A DNA stretch of 64,000 bases from positions 1,609,562 through 1,673,561 of the forward strand of contig AP031382.1 of the NCBI GenBank assembly GCA_040371205.1, given 5' to 3'. How positions within the stretch are numbered: position 1 is the first letter of the stretch; each line of letters opens with the position of its first letter. The translations under genes and the position numbers were made by a program. This document shows positions 27,704 to 36,334 of the stretch, in pieces. The notes under the pieces are model-generated. The model ran no database searches and had not been told where the DNA came from. It saw only the letters and a list, made by a program, of their open reading frames with translations. Origin of the DNA: Rhodanobacter sp. GTDB lineage: Bacteria; Pseudomonadota; Gammaproteobacteria; Xanthomonadales; Rhodanobacteraceae.

Positions 27704-28470
27704 GCCGCCGCATCATTCCCTGCCTCGACGTGCGCGACGGCCAGGTGGTCAAGGGCGTGCGCTTCCGCGACCACGTGGTGATGGGCGGCATCGTCGACCT
27801 CGCGCTGCGCTACCGCGACGAGGGTGCCGACGAACTGGTGTTCTACGACATCACCGCCAGCCCGGAAGGGCGCAGCGTGGACCGCGGTTGGGTGGAGAAG
27901 GTGGCGCGGGTCATCGACATCCCGTTCTGCGTGGCCGGCGGCATCCGCTCGGTGGACGAGGCGCGCGTCGTGCTGCATGCGGGCGCGGACAAGGTGTCGG
28001 TGAACTCGCCCGCCCTGGAGCGGCCGGTGTTGATCGCCGAACTCGCCGCGGCCTTCGGTGTGCAGTGCGTGGTGGTGGGCGTGGACTCGTTGCGCGATAC
28101 CGACGGCGAATGGCGCGTGCGCCAGTACACCGGCGACCCGTCGAAGACACGCGCGCTCGCGCGCCGCACGCTGGACTGGGTGGCCGAAGCGCAACGCCTC
28201 GGCGCCGGCGAGATCGTGCTCAACTGCATGGGCAGCGACGGCGTGCGGCAGGGCTACGACCTTGAACAACTGAGGGCCGTGCGTGCGATCTGCCATGTAC
28301 CGCTGATCGCCTCGGGCGGTGCGGGCGCGCCCGAGCATTTCCGCGACGCCTTCGTCGATGCCGACGTGGATGGCGCGTTGGCTGCCAGCGTGTTCCACTC
28401 CGGCGCGATCGCGATACCCGCACTCAAGCGCTACCTGCACGGGCAGGGCGTGGCGGTGCGTATTCCCTAG
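27697..28470 (+). CDS. hisF: Imidazole glycerol phosphate synthase, cyclase subunit
   Basis: 257 aa barrel, starting [15 protein letters not shown] with the catalytic Asp (residue ~11) and a second in [11 protein letters not shown]... later [14 protein letters not shown]. Uses ammonia from HisH to make IGP and AICAR. A 107-nt gap follows before hisI, holding a degenerate inverted repeat; otherwise all his genes upstream overlap or are nearly contiguous. Confidence 0.98.
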   Translation: MLSRRIIPCLDVRDGQVVKGVRFRDHVVMGGIVDLALRYRDEGADELVFYDITASPEGRSVDRGWVEKVARVIDIPFCVAGGIRSVDEARVVLHAGADKVSVNSPALERPVLIAELAAAFGVQCVVVGVDSLRDTDGEWRVRQYTGDPSKTRALARRTLDWVAEAQRLGAGEIVLNCMGSDGVRQGYDLEQLRAVRAICHVPLIASGGAGAPEHFRDAFVDADVDGALAASVFHSGAIAIPALKRYLHGQGVAVRIP

Positions 28471-28497
28471 TTCGTCCTTCAAGGAAGCTGTCAGTTC

Positions 28498-28523
28498 GTC
28501 GTTCCGGCGAGAACAGGAATAAC
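28498..28523. repeat. Degenerate inverted repeat between hisF and hisI
   Basis: GTCGTTCC (28498-28505) and GGAATAAC (28516-28523), 6 of 8 positions complementary, around GGCGAGAACA. It recalls the widely dispersed GTCATTCCnGCGAAAGCnGGAATGAC-type repeats of proteobacteria. It is in the only sizeable gap of the his operon (107 nt). Confidence 0.45.
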
Positions 28524-28577
28524 GGCAGAACCGAATGTCACCGCAAGTCCCGGCACACGCCGGCCACAGGTATCCCG

Positions 28578-29201
28578 ATGACCGACACCGACACCGACCT
28601 CTCCCGTCTCGACTGGCCCAAGGGCGGCGGCCTGCTGCCCGCCGTCGTGCAGCACTGGCTGAGCGGCGAGGTATTGATGCTCGGCTACATGAATGCCGAG
28701 GCGCTGGCGGAAACACAGCGCAGCGGCCACGTCACCTTCTGGAGCCGCAGCAAGCAGCGCCTGTGGACCAAGGGCGAAAGCTCGGGCCACGTGCTGGCGC
28801 TGAAGTCCCTGCGCGTCGACTGCGATGCCGATACCCTGCTGGTCCAGGCCGAGCCGCACGGACCGACCTGCCACAACGGCACGTCCAGTTGCTTCGGCGA
28901 CGACGTGCGCCCGCCGCTGGGCTTTCTCGCCGAGCTCGATGCGCTGGTGGCGCAACGCGATGCCGAGCGTCCGCAGGGCAGCTATACCACCCGCTTGTTC
29001 GAGGGCGGTGTGCGGCGCGTTGCGCAGAAAGTGGGCGAGGAGGGCGTGGAGACCGCGCTCGCCGCCGTGGCGCAGGGCGACGAGGAGCTGCTGGGTGAGG
29101 CGGCGGATCTGCTGTTCCACCTTACCGTGCTGCTGCGCGCGCGCGGCCTGTCGTTGGCCGATGCGGTCGCCGTATTGGCGCAGCGCCACACCGCGCGCTG
29201 A
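28578..29201 (+). CDS. hisI: Bifunctional phosphoribosyl-AMP cyclohydrolase / phosphoribosyl-ATP pyrophosphatase
   Basis: HisIE fusion, 207 aa, doing steps 2 and 3 of the pathway. Cyclohydrolase domain: LMLGYMNAEAL, HVTFWSRSKQRLWTKGESSGH, VDCDADTLLVQ, with Zn/Mg-binding Cys in GPTCHNGTSSCF. Pyrophosphatase domain from ~residue 120: LAELDALVAQR, QKVGEEGVETALAAV and ELLGEAADLLFHLTVLL, the MazG-like EExxE...EADLLFH helices. Ends 9 nt from the stop of a convergent gene. Confidence 0.97.
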   Translation: MTDTDTDLSRLDWPKGGGLLPAVVQHWLSGEVLMLGYMNAEALAETQRSGHVTFWSRSKQRLWTKGESSGHVLALKSLRVDCDADTLLVQAEPHGPTCHNGTSSCFGDDVRPPLGFLAELDALVAQRDAERPQGSYTTRLFEGGVRRVAQKVGEEGVETALAAVAQGDEELLGEAADLLFHLTVLLRARGLSLADAVAVLAQRHTAR

Positions 29202-29210
29202 GCTTCCGTT

Positions 29211-30224
29211 TCAGGGATTCGTCGCCGCGGTGGAGGCGGGAGCCGGCGGCGCCGGCATGAATCGCACGGCCGGGCCGGGCGTGATGCCCTTGCGCCATGC
29301 GGCCAGCTCGTCCTCGATGCCGTCGCCCACGTAGCTTTGCGGTTCCGAAGGCGTGAGCTTGTCGCGTTGTTCCCACTGCGCGATCTCGGTCTTGGCCTGG
29401 GCGAAGGCATCGGTGAAATGGTCGGTGCGGTTCAGCGCATCGACCAGGAAGGCGTGGCCGAAATAGGTGAGGTCCGATTCGGTGCCGCAGCCGAACGAGC
29501 TGCGGTCGGTGCGTGCGGAAGTGAGCACCAGCGTGCCCTGCGTGGCCAGCGGCGGGATAAAGCCGCCGGAGTAGCAGGCGTTGACCACCACCACCTTCCA
29601 CTTGAACGGATGCTCCTTGAGGATGTCGGCGAGATCCTGCGCGCCGATCTGGTCCAGCGGCAGCGGGTCCATGTCCACCAGCAGATCGTGGTCGTCGCTG
29701 CCGTGCGTGGTGAGGTAGAGCATCAGGATGTCGTCCGGCTGCATCACCTTGGAAAGCCCGTCCAGCGCGGCTTCGAGGTTGTTCCAGCCGGCGATGGGGT
29801 AGGTGGACAGCGACGCCGGGTTGTTCTCCAGCACCAGCGTGTGGGTACTGGCGCCGAAGCGTTCGCGGAACATCTTGGCGGCGTACTCGGCCTCGTTGCG
29901 GAACACGTCCTGGCTGCCGTCGCCGGCGAACGCGATCAGGTAGAGGTTGGGCTTGCCGGGCACACGCGGGCCGAGCTTCGCCAGTTCGTCCTGCAGCATC
30001 TTCGGTTGCGCGTACAGCACCTGCTCGGGCGTGGGGCCTTGCTGCGGCCAGTCGGCGTCGCCTTCGCTGTCTTCGCCATCGTCGGCAACCGTGCCGGCCG
30101 TGGCGACGCTGGCGGCGGTTGCAGGCTGCCTGGCGGCGGTCGGCGAAGAGGCGTGGCTGGGCAACCACAGCATCAGCAGGATGCCGGTGGCGAAGGCGAG
30201 CAGGGCGACAAGGGCGGTGCGCAT
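29211..30224 (-). CDS. Peptidase family C13 (legumain-like) membrane-anchored protein
   Basis: 337 aa. N-terminal signal anchor (residues 3-22, ALVALLAFATGILLMLWL), Ala/Thr-rich linker, then a caspase-like fold with the C13 dyad: His174 in LTTHGSDDHD and Cys217 in VVNACYSGGF. GSQDVFRNEAEYAAKMFRERFGA is conserved among bacterial members. Probable cysteine endopeptidase facing the periplasm; substrate unknown. It lies 12 nt downstream of mtnC and is likely on the methionine-salvage transcript, an association with no obvious biochemical reason. The stop is 9 nt from hisI. Confidence 0.88.
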   Translation of the reverse strand: MRTALVALLAFATGILLMLWLPSHASSPTAARQPATAASVATAGTVADDGEDSEGDADWPQQGPTPEQVLYAQPKMLQDELAKLGPRVPGKPNLYLIAFAGDGSQDVFRNEAEYAAKMFRERFGASTHTLVLENNPASLSTYPIAGWNNLEAALDGLSKVMQPDDILMLYLTTHGSDDHDLLVDMDPLPLDQIGAQDLADILKEHPFKWKVVVVNACYSGGFIPPLATQGTLVLTSARTDRSSFGCGTESDLTYFGHAFLVDALNRTDHFTDAFAQAKTEIAQWEQRDKLTPSEPQSYVGDGIEDELAAWRKGITPGPAVRFMPAPPAPASTAATNP

Positions 30225-30236
30225 GGGGCGGCGGGC

Positions 30237-30923
30237 TCAGGCAGTGATGGCGTCGAAATCGGCGTAGGCGGTGTGGGAAGGGGCATCCGGTATCGCCTGC
30301 GGCGGCCGCAGCAGCCAGCCGGTACGGAAACCCGCAGCCTGGGCGGCGTCCAGTTCCTCGACGATGTCGGAAAGGAACAGCAGATGCTGCGGCTGCTCGC
30401 CGATGGCGGCGGCGATCTTCTCGTAGGAAGCGCGTTCGCGCTTGGGGCCGGTCTCGGTGTCGAAATAACCGGCGAACAACGGCGTGAGGTCGCCCGCTTC
30501 GCTGTAGCCGAAGAACAGCTTCTGCGCCGGTACCGAGCCGGACGAATAGACGTACAGCCGCAGGCCGTCGGCACGCCACGCGCGCAGGCGCGCGGCCACC
30601 TCGGGGTAGACGTGGGCCCGATAGTCGCCGGCTTCGTAGCCCTCCTGCCAGATCATGCCCTGCAGGGCCTTCAGCGCGGTGGACTTGCGGTCTTCGGCTA
30701 TCCAGCGCAGCAGCAGTTCGATCACTTCCTGCCGGCTGGCCTCGATGTAGCCGGCTTCCTTCGCCGCCTCGTGCAGCCAGTGCTGCACCTCGGGCCGGTC
30801 GGCGTGGGTCTCGACGAAGGCGGGCAGGCGCTTGCGTGCGTAGGGGAACAGCACGTCCTTGACGAAGCTGATCGAGCTGGTGGTGCCTTCGATGTCGGTG
30901 ACGATGGCGCGGATTTCGGGCAT
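30237..30923 (-). CDS. mtnC: Acireductone synthase (enolase-phosphatase E1)
   Basis: Converts 2,3-diketomethylthiopentyl-1-phosphate to acireductone in the methionine salvage pathway. 228 aa from the ATG at 30923 (MPEIRAIVTDIEGTTSSI); a longer in-frame start adds 13 unlike residues. HAD phosphatase motifs: AIVTDIEGTTS, LYVYSSGSVPAQK and LFLSDIVEELDAA. It follows mtnD after 79 nt and precedes the C13 peptidase gene by 12 nt. Confidence 0.96.
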   Translation of the reverse strand: MPEIRAIVTDIEGTTSSISFVKDVLFPYARKRLPAFVETHADRPEVQHWLHEAAKEAGYIEASRQEVIELLLRWIAEDRKSTALKALQGMIWQEGYEAGDYRAHVYPEVAARLRAWRADGLRLYVYSSGSVPAQKLFFGYSEAGDLTPLFAGYFDTETGPKRERASYEKIAAAIGEQPQHLLFLSDIVEELDAAQAAGFRTGWLLRPPQAIPDAPSHTAYADFDAITA

Positions 30924-31002
30924 GCGGAAACGCCTTTTCGGGCAAAGCCCGAGCTTAGCCAATCGGAACGGGGAGCACGTGTGCCCGGCTGCAGCGCCAG
31001 CC

Positions 31003-31569
31003 TCAGGCGGCGCTGGCGGAAGCGTGCGGCTCCATGCGCGGGAAGCGTTGGGCGATGTCGTTGCCGGTGAAGTGCGCCACCCAGCCTTCCTTGTTGGTGA
31101 ACAGGCGGATCGCCACGAAGTAGGGCGCCTCGCTCATGTCGAACCAGTGGCGGGTGCCGTCGGGCACGCCGATCAGGTCGCCCTGTTCGCACAGCACCTC
31201 GTAGACCTTGCCGGCGATGTGCAGGGTGAACTGGCCGGCGCCGGCGACGAAGAAGCGCACCTCGTCTTCGCTGTGGATGTGTTCGTCGAGGAACTTCCGG
31301 CGCAGCGTGGCGCGTTCGGGGTGATCCGGCTTCAGGCTGATCACGTCCACCGCCTGGTAGCCTTCGGACTCCATCAGGCGGTCGATGTCGCCGCGGTAGG
31401 CTTCGATCACTTCCTCCTGGCTGGCGCCCGGCCACACGGGTTCGCTGGCTTCCCAGCGCTCGAAGCGCACGCCGGCCTGGCGCAATTCGTGTTCGATGGC
31501 CGCGTGATCATGGAACTCGCCGATGGCGGCGTCGGGGTTCTGGTCGTTATAGATGCGCAGGCGGCTCAT
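31003..31569 (-). CDS. mtnD: Acireductone dioxygenase
   Basis: 188 aa cupin. Metal ligands H-x-H...E in [14 protein letters not shown] and the distal His in [11 protein letters not shown]. With Fe2+ it yields the keto-acid precursor of methionine; with Ni2+ an off-pathway product. Its ATG overlaps the mtnB stop by 4 nt (ATGA), so mtnB-mtnD are coupled. Confidence 0.97.
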   Translation of the reverse strand: MSRLRIYNDQNPDAAIGEFHDHAAIEHELRQAGVRFERWEASEPVWPGASQEEVIEAYRGDIDRLMESEGYQAVDVISLKPDHPERATLRRKFLDEHIHSEDEVRFFVAGAGQFTLHIAGKVYEVLCEQGDLIGVPDGTRHWFDMSEAPYFVAIRLFTNKEGWVAHFTGNDIAQRFPRMEPHASASAA

Positions 31570-32213
31570 GCGGACAGTCTCCGTAGTTCGAGCTCGCAGC
31601 CCAGCAGGAACTCCAGGGCTTCGAGATGGCGGCGTGCCTCGGCCATGTCGCGGCCCCAGGTGTAGATACCGTGGCCGTCGATCAGGTAGGCGGCGAGCGG
31701 CTTGCCGGCGTCCAGCCAGGCATCGACCTTCGCCACCAGTTCGGGCATGTGCTGGGTGTTGGGGAACACGGGTATTTCCAGCACGTCCTCGTGGGTGGTG
31801 CGGCCAGCGATGGCTTTCTGCAGCTCCCAACCCTGCAGCCGCACTGCGCCGTCGCGCGCGAACAGCCGCGAGGCCACGCTCTGCGTGCGCGAATGGGTGT
31901 GCAGCACCACGTTCGCCTCCGGAAAACGGCGGTAGGCCTGGGTGTGCAATTCGGTTTCCGCGCTGGGACGGGCGTCGGTGCCCACGGCCTTGCCGCGCAT
32001 GTCCACCAGCATGATGTCGTCGCGGCCCAGCTTGCCCTTGTCGCGGCCGGAGATGGTGATGGCCGCATGATCCGCATCGATGCGCATCGAGAAGTTGCTG
32101 CTGGTGGCGGGCGTCCAGCCGGACTGCGCCAGTTCGCGCGCTGCACCGGCGATGGCGTCGGCATGCGCCGCGAACAGGTCGGGCGAAATTGAATCGGGCA
32201 GTTGCTGAGTCAT
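31566..32213 (-). CDS. mtnB: Methylthioribulose-1-phosphate dehydratase
   Basis: 215 aa class II aldolase fold. Zn-binding His in [11 protein letters not shown] and [23 protein letters not shown] near the start is typical. First dedicated gene of the salvage operon here (mtnB-mtnD-mtnC); mtnA and mtnK are not in the window. The upstream 176-nt intergenic region is shared with the divergent HiPIP gene and contains GGACGTCTA on the minus strand, a weak MetJ-box-like match that is not convincing. Confidence 0.96.
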   Translation of the reverse strand: MTQQLPDSISPDLFAAHADAIAGAARELAQSGWTPATSSNFSMRIDADHAAITISGRDKGKLGRDDIMLVDMRGKAVGTDARPSAETELHTQAYRRFPEANVVLHTHSRTQSVASRLFARDGAVRLQGWELQKAIAGRTTHEDVLEIPVFPNTQHMPELVAKVDAWLDAGKPLAAYLIDGHGIYTWGRDMAEARRHLEALEFLLGCELELRRLSA

Positions 32214-32389
32214 GCAAATAGACGTCCAAACGGGCTATTCATCATACCACGCGGGGCACGCCGGCCTGCGGCAACCTGCCCTGGCCAAATGCGAGCCATT
32301 CGCGCCCTGAATCCGGTCGCGGGCGTAGCATGGCGGGGGTTCCATCGCCTGGCGTGATGGAAGTTCTTCACCAACGATAGAGGTTTCCG

Positions 32390-32722
32390 ATGTCGCACGA
32401 CGAAAACAACGAATCGCGCCGCCGCTTCCTCAAACTGGCGGCCGGCACCACGGCGGCCGCAGCGGTGCTGGGCGGCTTGCCGTCTTTGGCGCGCGCGGCC
32501 GATCTGCCGCACGTGACCGATGCCGATCCCACGGCCAAGGCACTGGGTTACGTGGAAGACGCCAGCAAGACCAGCAATCCGAAGCACAAGGCCGGCGACG
32601 ACTGCAGCAATTGCCAGTTCTACTCCGGCGGCCCGACCGGTTACGGTCCGTGCGCGCTGTTTCCCGGCAAGGCTGTCAGCGCCAAGGGCTGGTGCGTGTC
32701 GCATTCGCCGAAGGCGAAGTGA
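32390..32722 (+). CDS. High-potential iron-sulfur protein (HiPIP), Tat-exported
   Basis: 110 aa. A Tat signal (residues 10-37, RRRFLKL and a hydrophobic region ending ARAAD) is followed by a mature ~73-residue protein with four cysteines at 72, 75, 88 and 102 that bind the [4Fe-4S] cluster (C-x2-C, C, C). Periplasmic electron carrier to cytochrome oxidases or reaction centres in other bacteria; the partner here is unknown. A rho-independent terminator follows. Divergent from mtnB. Confidence 0.93.
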   Translation: MSHDENNESRRRFLKLAAGTTAAAAVLGGLPSLARAADLPHVTDADPTAKALGYVEDASKTSNPKHKAGDDCSNCQFYSGGPTGYGPCALFPGKAVSAKGWCVSHSPKAK

Positions 32723-32750
32723 TCGCGCGCCCTGTCCAAGGGCACATCCG

Positions 32751-32779
32751 AAAGGCCGGCACATGTTGCCGGCTTTTTC
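32751..32779 (+). terminator. Rho-independent terminator after the HiPIP gene
   Basis: GCCGGC (32755-32760) / 7-nt loop ACATGTT / GCCGGC (32768-32773), flanked by AAAG and a T-run TTTTT. The stem can extend with A-T pairs. Confidence 0.85.
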
Positions 32780-32849
32780 TTTGGCGCGCGACGCGCAAGC
32801 AGAAGCAGCCGCAGGCGATGCGGGCAGACGTCGGTGAAGGGAGGGAGAC

Positions 32850-33048
32850 TGGCTGAAAAATGCTGCCCGGCGCGTCAGGCTGAGGAGCTACCCACCTGAC
32901 GCGCCGGGCGGCGATCCGGGGCCCACTGCCAAGTGATCAACCCTCGGACTGGGGATCATACCCCCGGCCGGGGCGAATGGGCTGTGGATAGTCGAGACTC
33001 TTTCGGAAGTATTCCGTTAATCCATTCAAATAGAAGAGATTTTTTTTG
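32850..33048. ncRNA. Candidate structured RNA in the gap between the HiPIP and permease genes
   Basis: Region 32723-33155 (433 nt) has no supported ORF but dense structure. A perfect 15-bp hairpin GCCCGGCGCGTCAGG (32865-32879) / CCTGACGCGCCGGGC (32895-32909) is followed by GCCCA (32921-32925) pairing TGGGC (32978-32982), enclosing the hairpin TGATC..GATCA (32934-32958) and the palindrome CCCCGGCCGGGG (32962-32973): a three-way junction. On the + strand CTCTT/AAGAG with inner CGGAA/TTCCG ends in eight T (33040-33047), terminator-like. On the - strand the first hairpin is followed by a T-run (complement of 32856-32860), so an RNA of either polarity is possible. No Rfam family was recognised. 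Confidence 0.5.
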
Positions 33049-33155
33049 TTTTTGATCTGATTGCAGCCCAGGAGTGGGAGCCTGTCATGTAGCCGACCTG
33101 ACCCCTTCAAGATGCCGAAATTGGAAGCATTTGAGCGCTTTTGAGGTCTTTTGGC

Positions 33156-34613
33156 TCAAATTGGCGACGGATCGGCTTTCGTGCGGCGCAGCCGGCTGTG
33201 CCGATAGCCGTAGCCGAAATAGATCGCCAGGCCGACCACGGTCCAGATCCCCATGAGCAGCCACTGGTACCAGTTCTCCCAGTACAGCAGGCCCAGGCAG
33301 CTCAGCACGCCCAAGGTGCAGATCACCGGCGCCCACGGCACGCGGAAGGTGCGTGGCAGCTTGGGATGGGTATAGCGAAGGATCAGCACACCAGCGCACA
33401 CCGCCACAAAGGCGATCAGCGTGCCCATCGAGACGAGGTCACCCAGGATGTCGAGCGGGAACACGGCGGCAAGCGCGGCGATCCCGAGGCCGGTGATGAC
33501 GGTGTTGATGTGCGGGGTCTTGTAGCGCGGGTGGATCTTCGCGAACACCGGCGGCAGCAGGCCGTCGTTGCCCATGATCATGAAGATGCGCGGCTGCGCG
33601 ATGATCATTACCAGCACGACCGAGGACAGGCCGATCAAGGCGCCGATCTCGACCAGCCAGCGCAACCAGCCCAACTCGGGGTGCGCTTTCACGGCGGTCA
33701 CCACCGGTTCGCTGGTGCCCAATTGGTCGAACGGCAGCAGGCCAGTGATCACCGCCGCCATGCCGATGTACAGCACGGTGCAGACGGCCAGCGAAACCAG
33801 GGTGCCGATGGGCAGGTCGCGCTGCGGGTTCTTCGCTTCCTGCGCTGCGGTGGAGGTGGCTTCGAAGCCGATGTAGGCGAAGAACACCAGGGTCGACGCG
33901 CGCATGATGCCGGCCCAGCCGAATTTCTCCGGCCCCTGCTGTGCCGGGATGAACGGGTGCCACAGCGCGGGGTTCACGTACTGCCAGCCGGCGACGATCA
34001 CCACCACGATCAGGCCGACCTTGAGCAGCACCATCGCCAGGTTCGCGCCGCTGGATTCGCGGATGCCCACGTAGCAAAGCCAGGTCAGCGCCAGCGTAAT
34101 GCCCACGGCCGGCAGGTTGAACAGTGCGCCGGTGGCGACGAGGTGGCCATCCGTGTACGCGAGCGGCGCATTGGTCAGCACCGCGGGCAGGTGCAGCCCC
34201 ATGTGATCGAGCAGGCTGGTGAAGTAGCCCGTCCAGCTCACCGCCACCGCCGAGGCGGAGACGCCGTATTCGAGCACCATGTTCCAGCCGATGAACCAGG
34301 CCACCAGTTCGCCCAGCGTGGCGTAGGCGTAGGAATACGAGCTGCCCGACATCGGGATCAAGGTGGCGAACTCGGCGTAGCACAGCGCGGTGAAGCTGCA
34401 GCAGACCGCCGCGATGATGAAGGCCAGGATGATCGCCGGCCCCGCATGTTCGGCCGCGGCCTGGCCGGTGATCACGAAGATGCCGCCGCCGATCACTGCG
34501 CCGATGCCCAGCGCCGTCAGCCCCCAGGGCCCCAGCGTGCGTTTCAACCCGATGTCGTGTGTGCCATCGGTACCGGAGAATTCGGTCTTGCGGGCGAGCA
34601 GTTGCTTGAGCAT
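33156..34613 (-). CDS. APC-family amino-acid permease (proximal copy)
   Basis: 485 aa, start MLKQLLARKTEF at 34613 with GGAAG six nt upstream; an ATG 15 nt earlier is possible. Twelve hydrophobic segments are visible. Motifs of the cationic-type APC transporters: GLTALGIGAVIGGGIFVITG (TM1), GPAIILAFIIAAVCC, IGFEATSTAAQEAKNPQRDLPIG (the conserved glutamate and basic loop) and LMGIWTVVGLAIYF near the end. Substrate cannot be read. It is 74 nt downstream of a second permease that is its paralogue. Confidence 0.9.
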   Translation of the reverse strand: MLKQLLARKTEFSGTDGTHDIGLKRTLGPWGLTALGIGAVIGGGIFVITGQAAAEHAGPAIILAFIIAAVCCSFTALCYAEFATLIPMSGSSYSYAYATLGELVAWFIGWNMVLEYGVSASAVAVSWTGYFTSLLDHMGLHLPAVLTNAPLAYTDGHLVATGALFNLPAVGITLALTWLCYVGIRESSGANLAMVLLKVGLIVVVIVAGWQYVNPALWHPFIPAQQGPEKFGWAGIMRASTLVFFAYIGFEATSTAAQEAKNPQRDLPIGTLVSLAVCTVLYIGMAAVITGLLPFDQLGTSEPVVTAVKAHPELGWLRWLVEIGALIGLSSVVLVMIIAQPRIFMIMGNDGLLPPVFAKIHPRYKTPHINTVITGLGIAALAAVFPLDILGDLVSMGTLIAFVAVCAGVLILRYTHPKLPRTFRVPWAPVICTLGVLSCLGLLYWENWYQWLLMGIWTVVGLAIYFGYGYRHSRLRRTKADPSPI

Positions 34614-34687
34614 GGTGCTTCCGGACATGGAACCGGCACGACGTGGTCGTGCCGGCAGTGTGGCGAATGGCTGGTGCGTGCGGGGTA

Positions 34688-36172
34688 TCAGTCCGCTTCG
34701 ATGCCGCGGGCCAGGTTGCTCTTGCGGTAGCCGTACAGGTAGTACACCACCAGGCCGATCGCGCCCCAAGCAAAGAACGTGATCTTGGCTTCCTTCGACA
34801 GGTTCAGGAACAACAGCAGGCAACCGATCACCGCCAGCGGGCACACCACCCACGGCAGCGGGGTGCGGAACGGACGCGGGCGGTCGGGCTGGGTGCGGCG
34901 CAGGATCAGCACGCCCACGGCCACCATCATGAAGGCGAACAGCGTGCCCGAATTGGTGATGTCGGCGAGGATGCCCACCGGGAACAGCGCGCCGAACAGC
35001 GAGACGAACACGCCGGTGATCAGGGTGATGATGTGCGGCGTGTGGAAGCGCGGGTGGATCTTGGCCAGTCCGCGGGGCAGCAGGCCGTCGCGCGACATGG
35101 TGAAGAAGATGCGGGTCTGGCCGTAGGTCATCGTCAGGATCACCGACGGCAGCGCGATGCCGGCGGCAAAGGCGATGAAGCCGGCGATGGTATTGTGGTT
35201 GAGCAGGTGCACCACGTGGGCCAGCGCCTCCTTGCTGCACACCAGCGCCTGCGAGCCGTTGCAGGCCGCGGCGAAGGCCGGCGTACCCGGTTCCAGCGCA
35301 AGGCCGTTCGGGCCGAGCATCGGTTGCGCGCCCACCGAGCCCACGGCGGCATAGCTCACCAGCAGGTAGTAGATGGTGCACACGCCCAGCGCCCCGATCA
35401 GGGCGATCGGGATGTTGCGGTTCGGGTTCTTGGTTTCCTCGGCGGCGGTCGAGATGGCATCGAAGCCGATGTAGGCGAACACGATGGAAGCCGCCGCGCC
35501 CAGCACGCCGATACCGCCCATCGGGCTGCCCCAGCCGTTCGGCACGAAGGGCGTGAAGTTGGAATCCTTCACCGCCGGCAACGCGACGATGATGAAGGCG
35601 GTAAGGGCGGCGATCTTTACCAGCACCAATACGGTGTTGACCATGGCCGACTTCGAGGTGCCGACCACCAGCAGCCCGGTAATGACCAGGCCGATCAGGC
35701 AGGCCAGCAGGTTGAAGGTGCCGCCGTCCATCGGGCCTACTTGAAGGAAGTGCGGCAAACCGAGTCCGGCATGCATCAGCAAGCCGTTGACGTACCCCGC
35801 CCAGCCCACGCACACCGTGCTGGCGGCAATGGTGTATTCCAGCACCAGCGCCCAGCCGACGATCCATGCGACGCCTTCGCCGAGCACGCCGTAGGTATAG
35901 GTGTAGGCCGAGCCGGCCACGGGCACCATCGCGGCCAGTTCCGCGTAGGCCAGCGCGGCGAAGGCGCAGACCACCGCGGCGATCACGAAGGCGATCATCA
36001 TGCCGGGGCCGGCTTTCTGTCCCGCCTCGGCGGTGAGCACGAAGATGCCGGTACCGATGATTGCGCCGATGCCGAGCATGGTGAGTTGGAAGGCACCGAG
36101 CTGGCGGGTGAGGCTTTTCTTCTCCGCCGTGGCGATGATCTGGTCGATCGGCTTGATGCGTTTGAACAGCAT
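34688..36172 (-). CDS. APC-family amino-acid permease (distal paralogue)
   Basis: 494 aa from the ATG at 36172. Same architecture as the neighbour: QLTMLGIGAIIGTGIFVLTAEAG, GPGMMIAFVIAAVVCAF, IGFDAISTAAEETKNPNRNIPIA. It carries an insertion in the extracellular loop (VGAQPMLGPNGLALEPG with two Cys). The two permeases are clearly homologous but not nearly identical, i.e. an old tandem duplication. Promoter lies in the 162-nt gap to the divergent NUDIX gene. Confidence 0.9.
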   Translation of the reverse strand: MLFKRIKPIDQIIATAEKKSLTRQLGAFQLTMLGIGAIIGTGIFVLTAEAGQKAGPGMMIAFVIAAVVCAFAALAYAELAAMVPVAGSAYTYTYGVLGEGVAWIVGWALVLEYTIAASTVCVGWAGYVNGLLMHAGLGLPHFLQVGPMDGGTFNLLACLIGLVITGLLVVGTSKSAMVNTVLVLVKIAALTAFIIVALPAVKDSNFTPFVPNGWGSPMGGIGVLGAAASIVFAYIGFDAISTAAEETKNPNRNIPIALIGALGVCTIYYLLVSYAAVGSVGAQPMLGPNGLALEPGTPAFAAACNGSQALVCSKEALAHVVHLLNHNTIAGFIAFAAGIALPSVILTMTYGQTRIFFTMSRDGLLPRGLAKIHPRFHTPHIITLITGVFVSLFGALFPVGILADITNSGTLFAFMMVAVGVLILRRTQPDRPRPFRTPLPWVVCPLAVIGCLLLFLNLSKEAKITFFAWGAIGLVVYYLYGYRKSNLARGIEAD

Positions 36173-36334
36173 GCGTGGCTCCCCGGGAAACTGCGGCGTC
36201 ACGCTCGAACGGAAACGCGACGAAAAGGTACGCGACGAGCCGACGGACGCCCAACCATAGCCGAGCGGTTGGAGGGCGACAAGACGCGATGCAGCTAGAG
36301 TACGCTTTGCTTTTCCGCGCCTCTGCCACAAGTC

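Noticed and set aside
32214-32389. MetJ box for the mtn operon
   Set aside because: Only one imperfect 8-mer (GGACGTCT) without the tandem partner MetJ needs.
32865-32909. Known ncRNA (6S, SRP, tmRNA, RNase P) at the strong hairpin
   Set aside because: None of the defining sequences of those RNAs were found, so the candidate is left as unknown.
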